Below, one piece after another: positions 35,014 through 42,321 of a stretch of DNA of 64,000 nucleotides. Source of the DNA: Gracilibacillus halotolerans (GTDB lineage: Bacteria > Bacillota > Bacilli > Bacillales > Amphibacillaceae); assembly GCF_014206945.1 (NCBI RefSeq), contig NZ_JACHON010000001.1, forward strand, positions 431,529 to 495,528, in the 5' to 3' direction. The position numbers and the translations under genes are program-made. The notes under the pieces are model-generated. The model was not told the origin of the DNA and made no database searches. It saw nothing but the letters and a program-made list of their open reading frames with translations. How positions within the stretch are numbered: the first letter of the stretch is position 1; the number at the start of each line of letters is the position of its first letter.

Positions 35014-35041
35014 ACATCCTAACCGTTTTCGGCATACATTA
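35014..35041 (+). promoter_or_regulatory. Candidate sigma-K promoter of the YjcZ-type gene
   Basis: AC, exactly 17 bases, then CATACATTA on the plus strand, a full fit to AC-N17-CATANNNTA. It lies 45 bases before the start codon of the 29-residue gene. Confidence 0.55.
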
Positions 35042-35085
35042 ATTGCGAGATAAGATTTCTCAAAAAAATTTAGGAGGTATATATT

Positions 35086-35175
35086 ATGGGTTACTCATAT
35101 GGCGGCGGCAGTGGCTTTGCCTTAATCGTTGTGTTGTTTATTTTATTAATCATTGTTGGTGCTGCTTGGTTATAA
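35086..35175 (+). CDS. YjcZ-family sporulation peptide (29 residues)
   Basis: Very short gene with an excellent ribosome site (TAGGAGGT, 6-7 bases from ATG). The product begins MGYSYGGGSGFALIVVLFI and continues with a hydrophobic helix that ends GAAWL. This glycine-rich start plus a single helix is typical of the YjcZ family of small sporulation proteins (TIGR01732-type). A sigma-K promoter upstream and a perfect terminator 14 bases downstream make it a complete transcription unit. It is one of the few plus-strand genes. The role is unknown; some relatives are found in the spore coat. Confidence 0.85.
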   Translation: MGYSYGGGSGFALIVVLFILLIIVGAAWL

Positions 35176-35188
35176 TCATCGACGAATC

Positions 35189-35229
35189 GGAAAAAGAACC
35201 TTTGCTACTGTTGCAAAGGTTCTTTTTCC
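35189..35229. terminator. Bidirectional terminator between the YjcZ-type gene and ribT
   Basis: Perfect 17-base arms GGAAAAAGAACCTTTGC / GCAAAGGTTCTTTTTCC with T and A runs on both sides, between convergent genes. Confidence 0.9.
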
Positions 35230-35239
35230 ATTTATCCGA

Positions 35240-35605
35240 TCATTCTGTACTAGATCCATTGCATTTTTCTAAAAAACGCGCTGTCTGTTCGTTTGGTATA
35301 ATCTCATAGGTTTCATCGTAAAAGTTGGATAAGGCTTTTACCATGTGTGTTCCAATACCTAAGTTACGGTGAGACGGATCTACTGAAATGTGTTGAACCG
35401 TAATTTCTTTATGATCACTGTCTATTTTTAGCCCAATTGCACCTAGAACATCATCATCTTCTTTCCAAAGGAATAACTGCCAAGCATCATTTTCTTCGTA
35501 CTCTTTAATGATATCTTGGAGTTTTTTTACTTCCTTCGCATCTGGCATGAAAGATAATAAACCCATCGCAATTTTTTCAAATCTTTTTTTAAAACGTATT
35601 AACAT
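35240..35605 (-). CDS. ribT: GNAT-family N-acetyltransferase RibT
   Basis: A 121-residue GNAT-fold protein, nearly full length for RibT (124). It has the RibT N-terminal block MLIRFKKRFEKIAMGLLSFMP and the acetyl-CoA binding motif PSHRNLGIGTHMVKAL (R/QxxGxG/A) near 79-94. In B. subtilis ribT is the last gene of the ribDEAHT riboflavin operon at this place on the chromosome. Here the other rib genes are absent and ribT stands alone. The substrate is unknown. It ends at a strong terminator shared with the YjcZ-type gene. Confidence 0.9.
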   Translation of the reverse strand: MLIRFKKRFEKIAMGLLSFMPDAKEVKKLQDIIKEYEENDAWQLFLWKEDDDVLGAIGLKIDSDHKEITVQHISVDPSHRNLGIGTHMVKALSNFYDETYEIIPNEQTARFLEKCNGSSTE

Positions 35606-35697
35606 ACTAAACCCCTCATTATTTCATAACATAAATGTGTACATATACCTATGTTATGTTATTGACAGCAAATAGGTTAATTAAACCTCATTTGAAC

Positions 35698-35787
35698 CTA
35701 GTCAACCATAAAGAACCAATAATATAAGCCCCATAAAATACTAGCTGTCAACAAAACGATATACAGGATAATGTTTTTCTTACGCAT
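35698..35787 (-). CDS. Unannotated small single-pass membrane peptide (29 residues)
   Basis: A 29-codon frame with AAGGAAG 8 bases before its ATG. The product is MRKKNIILYIVLLTASILWG followed by LYYWFFMVD: a basic start and then one hydrophobic, aromatic-rich helix. A candidate promoter (TTGACA, 17 bases, TATTGT) lies about 40 bases upstream, after the ppiB stop. It lies between ppiB and ribT. I do not recognise the family. Ribosome site, promoter and topology together make a real small protein more likely than chance, but the frame is short. Confidence 0.5.
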   Translation of the reverse strand: MRKKNIILYIVLLTASILWGLYYWFFMVD

Positions 35788-35823
35788 ATATCTAACTTCC
35801 TTATATAGTTTTCCCTATTATTA

Positions 35824-35852
35824 ACAATAGTATATAACATGACTACTGTCAA
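35824..35852 (-). promoter_or_regulatory. Candidate promoter of the 29-residue membrane peptide
   Basis: TTGACA, a 17-base spacer, then TATTGT (4 of 6) on the minus strand. The -35 overlaps a 9-pair hairpin without T tract that follows the ppiB stop. Confidence 0.4.
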
Positions 35853-35876
35853 TTAAGATTTTTATTTATTAACAGT

Positions 35877-36314
35877 CTAATTACTTTCAGACACACGAAC
35901 CGATTTCATTGCCTCACCTTGTTTAATGGATAGTGCAGTATCCAATCCATCTGTTACTTGTCCAAAGACAGTATGCACACCATCTAAATGTGGTTGTGGT
36001 TCATGTACGATAAAGAATTGACTTCCCCCAGTATCCTTACCAGCATGAGCCATGGATAGCGCACCTGCTACATGCTTATGAGGGTTTCCTTCTGTTTCAC
36101 ATTTAATGGTATAACCTGGACCACCCATTCCAGTACCTGTAGGATCTCCACCTTGAGCTACGAATCCAGGAATGACACGATGGAATATAACCCCATCATA
36201 AAATTCACTGTTTGCTAATTTCTCAAAATTTGCTACCGTGTTTGGAGCTGCCTCTTCATATAATTCAATCTTAATTTGCTTTCCATTTTCCATTTCAATA
36301 ATTGCTTGTTTCAT
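35877..36314 (-). CDS. ppiB: Peptidyl-prolyl cis-trans isomerase (cyclophilin type)
   Basis: Cytoplasmic cyclophilin of 145 residues that speeds proline isomerisation during folding. Active-site motifs are visible: [19 protein letters not shown] near 44-62 (Arg, Phe and Gln of the pocket) and [15 protein letters not shown] near 97-111. It has no signal peptide. It follows lysA by 13 bases and lies next to the ribT region, as in B. subtilis. Confidence 0.96.
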   Translation of the reverse strand: MKQAIIEMENGKQIKIELYEEAAPNTVANFEKLANSEFYDGVIFHRVIPGFVAQGGDPTGTGMGGPGYTIKCETEGNPHKHVAGALSMAHAGKDTGGSQFFIVHEPQPHLDGVHTVFGQVTDGLDTALSIKQGEAMKSVRVSESN

Positions 36315-36327
36315 TTTTCAGTTCCTC

Positions 36328-37626
36328 CTAGTTATAAGATAAATCATTGTCTAGCATATCTTCAAAAGATTCACGCTTAACTACTAGTTTATCTACTCCG
36401 TTTTCAACGAATACAACAGCAGCTTTCGGGAATCTATTGTAGTGATTCGCCATTGAATAACCATATGCTCCTGTGCTGAATACAGCTAAAACATCATCTG
36501 GTCGAATCTTTGGTAGATGTATATCCCAAATAAGCATATCACCTGACTCGCAACATTTACCAGCAATCGATACTTCTTCTTCTTTATTTCCATTTACGTT
36601 TGCAGCAAGCACTGCGTCATATTTTGCATCGTATAAAGCTGGACGCAAATTATCTGTCATGCCACCGTCAACAGATATATATTTTCTTACACCTGGTATC
36701 TCTTTCATGGAACCTATCGTATAAAGTGTGATACCAGCATCGCCAACGATGGATCTACCTGGTTCAATCCAAATTTCTGGGAACGGGATATGGTATTTTT
36801 TTGTCTGTTTTTCTACTTCGTCGATTAAAGCGTCGACATAATTTTCAAGTGGTAATGGTTGGTCTTCTTCTGTATATCTAATTCCAAAGCCTCCACCTAG
36901 GTTTAAGACTTCACACTCAAAATCCTCTTCTTCCTTCCAAGTATTTAAAGCAGTAAATAGCTTTTCGATTGCCATTATAAACCCATCTGTTTCAAAAATT
37001 TGCGAACCAATGTGGCAATGGATTCCTTTTAAATGAAGGGAAGGTGTTTCTTTCAACTTTTTCAATGCTTGGGTTGCCTGTCCGTTCGTTAGGTCAAATC
37101 CAAACTTAGAATCCTCGTTTCCAGTTAAAATATAATCATGGGTATGTGCCTCAATTCCCGGTGTAACTCGAATCAATACATTCATTGTAGTATTCATTTC
37201 GTTAACAATTTCATTTAATAACTCTATTTCATAGAAATTATCAATAACAATACAGCCAATTTGATATTTTACTGCCATCTTCAGTTCTTCTCTACTCTTA
37301 TTGTTACCATGCATATGGATTCGTTCAACCGGAAAACCGGCTTTAATCGCTGTGTATAGTTCCCCTTGTGAAACGACATCCAGACTAAGGTTCTCTTGCT
37401 TAGCAACTTGTGCCATTGCAATAGAAGAAAATGCTTTACTAGCATAAGCAACCTGAGCACGTATATTTCGTTTTTTAAATGTATCAACAAAAGCTCTTGC
37501 ATTTTTTCGAATTCGTTCGACATCATATACAAACAATGGGGTCCCATATTTTTCTGCAAGTTCTAATGTATCAATGCCCCCAACCATCAAATGTCCTTCA
37601 TCATTTACTTTAAATGGATGCTTCAT
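36328..37626 (-). CDS. lysA: Diaminopimelate decarboxylase
   Basis: PLP enzyme (fold III) that decarboxylates meso-diaminopimelate to L-lysine. The 432-residue protein has the PLP lysine at K64 in VAYASKAFS, HGNNKS, the phosphate-binding GGGFGIRY and the second-subunit cysteine in GKCCESGD. A TTG at 37641 opens the frame, but it overlaps the GGAGG ribosome site; the ATG at 37626 is correctly spaced. It lies just after the spoVA operon, as in B. subtilis, and no lysine riboswitch can fit in its short leader. Confidence 0.96.
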   Translation of the reverse strand: MKHPFKVNDEGHLMVGGIDTLELAEKYGTPLFVYDVERIRKNARAFVDTFKKRNIRAQVAYASKAFSSIAMAQVAKQENLSLDVVSQGELYTAIKAGFPVERIHMHGNNKSREELKMAVKYQIGCIVIDNFYEIELLNEIVNEMNTTMNVLIRVTPGIEAHTHDYILTGNEDSKFGFDLTNGQATQALKKLKETPSLHLKGIHCHIGSQIFETDGFIMAIEKLFTALNTWKEEEDFECEVLNLGGGFGIRYTEEDQPLPLENYVDALIDEVEKQTKKYHIPFPEIWIEPGRSIVGDAGITLYTIGSMKEIPGVRKYISVDGGMTDNLRPALYDAKYDAVLAANVNGNKEEEVSIAGKCCESGDMLIWDIHLPKIRPDDVLAVFSTGAYGYSMANHYNRFPKAAVVFVENGVDKLVVKRESFEDMLDNDLSYN

Positions 37627-37707
37627 ATTTAATACCTCCAAGGACTGCCGTAACTATTTAATCACTATTTCAAGAGATTATTTTGACAAAAATCGAGTTT
37701 TGAGCAA

Positions 37708-37750
37708 AGAAAGACCCCTTATCCGCTTTTAAATTGGCAGACAAGGGATC
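37708..37750 (-). terminator. spoVAF: spoVAF terminator
   Basis: Hairpin GATCCCTTGTC..GC / GC..GATAAGGGGTC with G-U pairs, followed by TTTCTTTG on the minus strand, about 75 bases after the spoVAF stop. Confidence 0.65.
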
Positions 37751-37826
37751 AGCGAGCTTTCCCGATAAAAAAGTCTAAAAATAATGTACCATATGAACCG
37801 CGTCAATTCAAGACTTTATACTTACA

Positions 37827-39296
37827 TTATGATTGACTTTGTTGATTTTTAGGACGTACAATGCTCGGTCTTGTTTTTGCTAATGGCATGGAAACTCGGA
37901 ATATGATTCTTCCTAGAGCTTTGCCATTAAAAGGTATAAGGGGCCACAGATAAGGAGTTCTTAAAGAACGTATACTGATTAACCAAAGAATATATATCGT
38001 AATTCCTATCATAAACCCCTTCACAGAAAATATCGCTGTAACAATAACAAGAGCGATACGTACTATTTTATTGGCTACACTCAACTCATAACTTGGAGTA
38101 GCAAATGAGCCAACCGCGCTTATTGCAACATAAAGAATGACCTCTGCACTAAATAGACCAACATCGATGGCAATTTGTCCTATTAAGACAGCTGCAATTA
38201 GACCCATTGCTGTAGATAGTGGCGTCGGGGTATGAATTGCTGCCATTCTCAAAAATTCAATACCTATATCTGCAATAATCATCTGGATAAAAATAGGTAC
38301 ATTACCTGTTTCATTTGGTCCTATAAATTGAAGCTCTTCTGGTAATAACTCAGGATTCAAAACTAATAGTAGCCATAAAGGTAGTAAAAATAAGGAAGCA
38401 AAAATCCCTATAAACCGAACCCAACGAACGAAAGTTCCTACAGCTGGTGCTTCTCTGAACTCTTCTGCGTGTTGCACATGATGGAAGAATGTAGTAGGTG
38501 TAATAATCATACTAGGCGAAGTATCAACCATAATAACGACATGACCTTCAAACAGATGGGTTGCCGTAACATCCGGTCTCTCTGTATACCGCACAAGTGG
38601 GTACGGATTAAACCCTTGATGGACTAGATATTCTTCTATTGTTTTATCCGCCATAGATAAACCATCTACATCAATTTTATTAAGTTCATCTTTAATATAC
38701 GTTACTAACTGTTTATCAGCTACGTCTTCTAAATAAGAAATACATATATCCGTTTTAGATCTTTCACCAACTTGAATGATTTCGTTTCTTAAACGCTCAT
38801 CACGAATTCGTCGTCTCGTTAAACCAGTATTCTCAATAATATTTTCTGTATACCCATCTCTTGAACCACGAATGACCTTTTCAGTATCAGGTTCTTCTGG
38901 GGCTCTACCCGGATAGCTTCTAACATCTACCACGATAGCTTCCGTAATACCATCCATAAAGATTACAAGTAATCCAGATAACAATTGGTCAATTGCCTCA
39001 TCTAAAGTTGGCACCGTTTCTACTTGCTGATGAACAACTCTATTTTTAACTACGGACAAAATATCTGTATCTGTGTTTTCGTCATCATTAATGGTGATAA
39101 GCTTTTTCATGATTTCAACGATAAGAACACTATCTACTAAGCCGTTAACATAATATAGTTGAACATCTTTTTTCAGTATTTTAACGGCGCGAAAACCTAC
39201 ATCAAAGGAAACATCTACTCCTACTTTTTCTTTAAGAAACTTTTCATTCTTTTCTAAGACAGAATCAACTTTTTTAGCGTTTTTTAATTTAGACAT
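37827..39296 (-). CDS. spoVAF: Stage V sporulation protein AF (GerA-type membrane protein)
   Basis: A 489-residue protein similar to the A subunits of germinant receptors: a long soluble N-terminal half (about 1-280, with the conserved RSYPGRAPEEPDTEKVIRG near 147-165) and a membrane half with about five helices. In B. subtilis SpoVAF, with FigP, forms an ion channel that amplifies germination signals. It lies 32 bases after spoVAB; the spoVAC, AD, AEb and AEa genes that normally come between are not here. Confidence 0.94.
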   Translation of the reverse strand: MSKLKNAKKVDSVLEKNEKFLKEKVGVDVSFDVGFRAVKILKKDVQLYYVNGLVDSVLIVEIMKKLITINDDENTDTDILSVVKNRVVHQQVETVPTLDEAIDQLLSGLLVIFMDGITEAIVVDVRSYPGRAPEEPDTEKVIRGSRDGYTENIIENTGLTRRRIRDERLRNEIIQVGERSKTDICISYLEDVADKQLVTYIKDELNKIDVDGLSMADKTIEEYLVHQGFNPYPLVRYTERPDVTATHLFEGHVVIMVDTSPSMIITPTTFFHHVQHAEEFREAPAVGTFVRWVRFIGIFASLFLLPLWLLLVLNPELLPEELQFIGPNETGNVPIFIQMIIADIGIEFLRMAAIHTPTPLSTAMGLIAAVLIGQIAIDVGLFSAEVILYVAISAVGSFATPSYELSVANKIVRIALVIVTAIFSVKGFMIGITIYILWLISIRSLRTPYLWPLIPFNGKALGRIIFRVSMPLAKTRPSIVRPKNQQSQS

Positions 39297-39328
39297 TCAC
39301 GACATCCTTTATAAGCTTCTTTATCTTT

Positions 39329-39763
39329 TTACGGCATCCAATCAACAAACACTATCCAGTGGAATAATGAACCGATTATTTTCCCAATAACAAGAGACAT
39401 AATTAACCACTGTATAAAATTATCTAATCTAATTCTTTTCATTAGGATAGGGAAGACATTCAATATTTCAGTTAGTGCTGCAGCGAGCATACCGACAAAC
39501 ATACCTTGTATTAATCCCCATATAAGAACCAAAACATACGGAAGCGTAAGTGTGTAGTCAGTAAAGGTAATAAATAGACCAAGCAACGAACCGATTACCA
39601 CTACATTTTGACATCCTGTTAACGAGGCTCGAAACTTACTTATTTGTACTAATCTAGGGATAATACCAAGAACAGCCAAAAACGCCACAAAACCTGCACC
39701 AACAATTAAACCTGAACCAAGACCGATAACGATTTGATACAAGTAGTTAAGACTTAGGGTCAT
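39329..39763 (-). CDS. spoVAB: Stage V sporulation protein AB
   Basis: A 144-residue polytopic membrane protein (four or five helices) that matches SpoVAB in size, position and the segment LAVLGIIPRLVQISKFRAS near 29-47. It is part of the operon for dipicolinic-acid uptake into the forespore and release at germination; its own role is not known. The start overlaps spoVAA by 17 bases, so the genes are translationally coupled. Confidence 0.92.
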   Translation of the reverse strand: MTLSLNYLYQIVIGLGSGLIVGAGFVAFLAVLGIIPRLVQISKFRASLTGCQNVVVIGSLLGLFITFTDYTLTLPYVLVLIWGLIQGMFVGMLAAALTEILNVFPILMKRIRLDNFIQWLIMSLVIGKIIGSLFHWIVFVDWMP

Positions 39764-40373
39764 TATCCTTCTTCATTAATTCATTTTCATGGTGAATGAC
39801 ATAATTATCTAAATCTTGTTGATAGTTAAACATCTCTATTTCCATCGGACTTGGTTCTTCATTAAATTTTTTCTTGAAAACGTGATTAAAAAATAAAATC
39901 ATCCCTGCCCCTAAACCGATAGAATAAGGTATTTGGATCCAAAGTGGTTTGTCTACCTCCTCACCGGTTAAAAAACGGTATAATCCTTGATGAACCTGGG
40001 GCATATTTACATCATAATGAAAGTTCATAATGGCCATTGCAGACCCTATGCATAAAAGAATCCAAATTGGCAAAACAACAAAAAGTTTTGGTTGTTTCTT
40101 TTTAATTTTAATTTCAACGATTACTTGTGTTGTACCCAGTACGTCAAAAGTAATGTGAGGAAATTCATCTGTTAATTTCTCTAATAAGTAGAAACCATCT
40201 ATCACTACGTAATTTTTATCGCTTTTTGTAATCTGGTAAATAGGGAAATTTTTTATTCGCTTAATAATGGATTTGTTTCCAGTTAAATACGCCAGATCCT
40301 CCATTCGTATCAACTGGTATGGGTGAAGCGAAACTTTTTTCTTTAAACGTATGTAGATTTTTTCCTCCGACAT
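39747..40373 (-). CDS. spoVAA: Stage V sporulation protein AA
   Basis: A 208-residue protein with an N-terminal soluble domain of about 95 residues (IYIRLKKKVSLHPYQLIRMEDLAYL...) and two transmembrane helices (about 98-118 and 148-168). Size and order match SpoVAA. AGAGGTG precedes the ATG. It is the first gene of a three-gene spoVA operon (AA-AB-AF) with a good sigma-G promoter. It works with the other SpoVA proteins in DPA transport, which must here be encoded elsewhere. Confidence 0.92.
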   Translation of the reverse strand: MSEEKIYIRLKKKVSLHPYQLIRMEDLAYLTGNKSIIKRIKNFPIYQITKSDKNYVVIDGFYLLEKLTDEFPHITFDVLGTTQVIVEIKIKKKQPKLFVVLPIWILLCIGSAMAIMNFHYDVNMPQVHQGLYRFLTGEEVDKPLWIQIPYSIGLGAGMILFFNHVFKKKFNEEPSPMEIEMFNYQQDLDNYVIHHENELMKKDNDPKS

Positions 40374-40404
40374 AATTTCACCTCTTCAGTTGCGGCTGTT
40401 GTAT

Positions 40405-40433
40405 TAGTATGGATGAAAAGAAATGGCTTATAC
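40405..40433 (-). promoter_or_regulatory. spoVAA: Candidate sigma-G promoter of spoVAA-AB-AF
   Basis: GTATA, exactly 17 bases, then CATACTA on the minus strand, a full fit to the sigma-G consensus GHATR-N17-18-CATNMTA, 31 bases before the spoVAA ATG. The spoVA operon is sigma-G dependent in B. subtilis. Confidence 0.7.
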
Positions 40434-40478
40434 GTGAAATGTACCAAAAGGCATATTAGTAATAGTGTGAATCTACAC

Positions 40479-40531
40479 AAAAAAAGAATAGATACAATCA
40501 GTTTTTATAACCTGATTAGTACCTATCCTTT
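40479..40531 (-). terminator. sigF: spoIIA operon terminator
   Basis: Hairpin AAAGGATAG.TA..AATCAG / CTGATT.TA.CTATTCTTT with TTTTTTTG on the minus strand, 40 bases after the sigF stop. It separates the spoIIA operon from spoVAA. Confidence 0.8.
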
Positions 40532-40572
40532 TATTTAATATCGATTAAGATTATTTATTGTATTTCATCCTA

Positions 40573-41316
40573 TTAATTAAGCATTTCAATTTTTATTTTT
40601 TCGAGTATTTTTTTCTCAATTCTAGACACTTGTACTTGAGATATACCCAATCTTACTGCAACTTCTGTTTGCGTGAAATCTTTATAATAACGTAAATAAA
40701 CGATTAATCTTTCTCGATGGTCTAATTCGTTAATTATTTGTTCAATTGTCAGTTTATCAAACCAATTATCGCCTTCGTCTGCAATTTGGTCTAATAACGT
40801 AATAGGATCACCATCATTTTCATAGACTGTTTCATGGATAGACTGGGGCTTTTTCGTTGCCTCTTGAGCATGAATGATTTCTTCAGGGTCTAAGTGCAAA
40901 TATTCTGCAAGTTCATTGATTGTTGGCGAACGTCCGTAACGTTTTGTTAGCTCATCAGATGCCCGTCTAATTTTATTGTTAATTTCCTTTAATGTACGAC
41001 TAACTTTTACTGTGCCATCATCTCGGATAAATCTTTGAATCTCTCCAATAATCATTGGAACGGCATAGGTAGAAAACTTCACATCATAATTTAAATCAAA
41101 TTTATCAATAGATTTTAATAATCCGATACACCCTATTTGAAATAAGTCATCCTGATCATACCCTCGATTTAAGAATCTTTGTACGACAGACCATACTAAT
41201 CGTGTATTCTTCTCTACTAATAGACTTCTAGCCGAATTATCTCCGGCCTGACTATTTCGAATTAGCTTTTTTACTTCCTGATCAGTTAATGGTGATGAAC
41301 TAGTATTTGTCTTCAT
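40573..41316 (-). CDS. sigF: Forespore sigma factor SigF
   Basis: RNA polymerase sigma-F, the first forespore-specific sigma factor. The 247-residue protein has region 2 (LVWSVVQRFLNRGYDQDDLFQIGCIGLLKSIDKFD near 26-60, then FSTYAVPMIIGEIQRFIRDDG) and region 4 with the HTH FTQTEVAVRLGISQVQVSRIEKKIL. GGGTG lies 6 bases before the ATG at 41316; earlier ATG and GTG codons at 41322 and 41325 are less well spaced. It is held inactive by SpoIIAB, whose gene is 2 bases from the longest frame. Confidence 0.96.
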   Translation of the reverse strand: MKTNTSSSPLTDQEVKKLIRNSQAGDNSARSLLVEKNTRLVWSVVQRFLNRGYDQDDLFQIGCIGLLKSIDKFDLNYDVKFSTYAVPMIIGEIQRFIRDDGTVKVSRTLKEINNKIRRASDELTKRYGRSPTINELAEYLHLDPEEIIHAQEATKKPQSIHETVYENDGDPITLLDQIADEGDNWFDKLTIEQIINELDHRERLIVYLRYYKDFTQTEVAVRLGISQVQVSRIEKKILEKIKIEMLN

Positions 41317-41327
41317 CTGCATCACCC

Positions 41328-41768
41328 TTAATTACTCAACGTCTTCGTAGTTTGAAACTCTTTGATTAGTTTAATTGTTGTACCTTTACCTATCTCAGAT
41401 TCTATTTCTATTTTATCCATAAAATTCTCCATAATTGTAAAGCCCATACCTGAACGTTCTAATTCTGGTTTTGAGGTATAAAGCGGCTCTTTTGCTAAAT
41501 CAATATTATTTATGCCTACCCCATGGTCGCGGATTTCTAAATGCAGAACGTGTTCATTTATTTCACATGTAATATACACTTCTTGATTCGGGTCCTCTTC
41601 ATAGCCGTGTATAATCGCATTCGTAACTGCTTCACTCACTACTGTTTTTATTTCTGTTAATTCATCCATAGTAGGGTCTAATTGAGAAACAAAGGATGCT
41701 ACAGTTACTCTAGCAAAAGCTTCATTCTGACTCAGACTCTTAAATTGCAGTTTCATACTATTATTCAT
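41328..41768 (-). CDS. spoIIAB: Anti-sigma F factor, serine kinase SpoIIAB
   Basis: GHKL-type kinase of 146 residues that binds sigma-F and phosphorylates SpoIIAA. The N box [12 protein letters not shown] (near 43-54), G1 box RDHGVGI (near 77-83) and G2 box [15 protein letters not shown] (near 100-114) are all present. It overlaps the spoIIAA stop (ATGA), with GGGGGTGG before the ATG. Middle gene of the spoIIA operon. Confidence 0.97.
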   Translation of the reverse strand: MNNSMKLQFKSLSQNEAFARVTVASFVSQLDPTMDELTEIKTVVSEAVTNAIIHGYEEDPNQEVYITCEINEHVLHLEIRDHGVGINNIDLAKEPLYTSKPELERSGMGFTIMENFMDKIEIESEIGKGTTIKLIKEFQTTKTLSN

Positions 41769-42118
41769 GAAGCCACCCCCAGCTTGTTTAATGCAAATTT
41801 CTCATCCTCCGCTAAACGAATAATTTTGAATAACCCGGACATATCAAACAAACGCTTTACTGCATTATTGACCGAGCACACTACCATTTCTCCACCTTGC
41901 TCTGTGATTTCTTTATATCGCCCCAGTACTACACCTAACCCAGAGCTATCCATAAACGATAATTTGTCTAAATTTAATATTACATGTTGAACAGAATGCT
42001 TTCTCAAATGTTCTTGCCAATCTGTTTTAAGTTTAGTTGCTGAGTGATGATCTAATTCACCTTCCAAACGCACAATCAATACATTTTCAACAATAGAAAA
42101 ATCTGATAGAAGCTGCAT
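41765..42118 (-). CDS. spoIIAA: Anti-anti-sigma F factor SpoIIAA
   Basis: STAS-domain protein of 117 residues, the same length as that of B. subtilis. In its unphosphorylated form it frees sigma-F from SpoIIAB. The phosphorylation site is S58 in FMDSSGLGV, and the C-terminal [17 protein letters not shown] is conserved. The frame begins with a TTG inside GGGAGGGAAAG; the ATG at 42118 after this ribosome site is the start. It heads spoIIAA-AB-sigF. Confidence 0.97.
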   Translation of the reverse strand: MQLLSDFSIVENVLIVRLEGELDHHSATKLKTDWQEHLRKHSVQHVILNLDKLSFMDSSGLGVVLGRYKEITEQGGEMVVCSVNNAVKRLFDMSGLFKIIRLAEDEKFALNKLGVAS

Positions 42119-42150
42119 GCCTTTCCCTCCCAATTTTTTTCACATAGTTA

Positions 42151-42180
42151 AACTTCTATATTTCTGTTAATGATTCCTTT
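42151..42180 (-). promoter_or_regulatory. spoIIAA: Candidate sigma-H promoter of the spoIIA operon
   Basis: AAAGGAATC, a 12-base spacer, then ATAGAAGTT on the minus strand, compared with RNAGGAWWW-N11-12-RNNGAATWW (one mismatch in each element). The B. subtilis spoIIA operon uses sigma-H with Spo0A. I did not find a clear 0A box. Confidence 0.45.
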
Positions 42181-42277
42181 TTAACGACAAAACTAGAAGA
42201 GATTCGCCTTCAATACTCATAAATTGCTAATCTTCCGTAAGTAGAGATTCACTAGAAATGCAAAAAAAGCGGTTAAC

Positions 42278-42308
42278 GGCTCATAGGAATCTTTAACTCC
42301 TATGAGCC
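42278..42308 (-). terminator. dacF: dacF terminator
   Basis: Perfect 11-base arms GGCTCATAGGA / TCCTATGAGCC. On the minus strand the T run (TTTTTTTG) comes 9 bases after the stem; on the plus strand TTTT follows at once. Confidence 0.6.
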
Positions 42309-42321
42309 TTTTCATTACATA

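Noticed and set aside
34965-35085. A sigma-A promoter for the YjcZ-type gene
   Set aside because: No -35/-10 pair with proper spacing; the sigma-K match is exact and fits the protein family.
37627-37707. A lysine riboswitch ahead of lysA
   Set aside because: Only about 80 bases separate the start codon from the spoVAF terminator; the L-box needs about 170.
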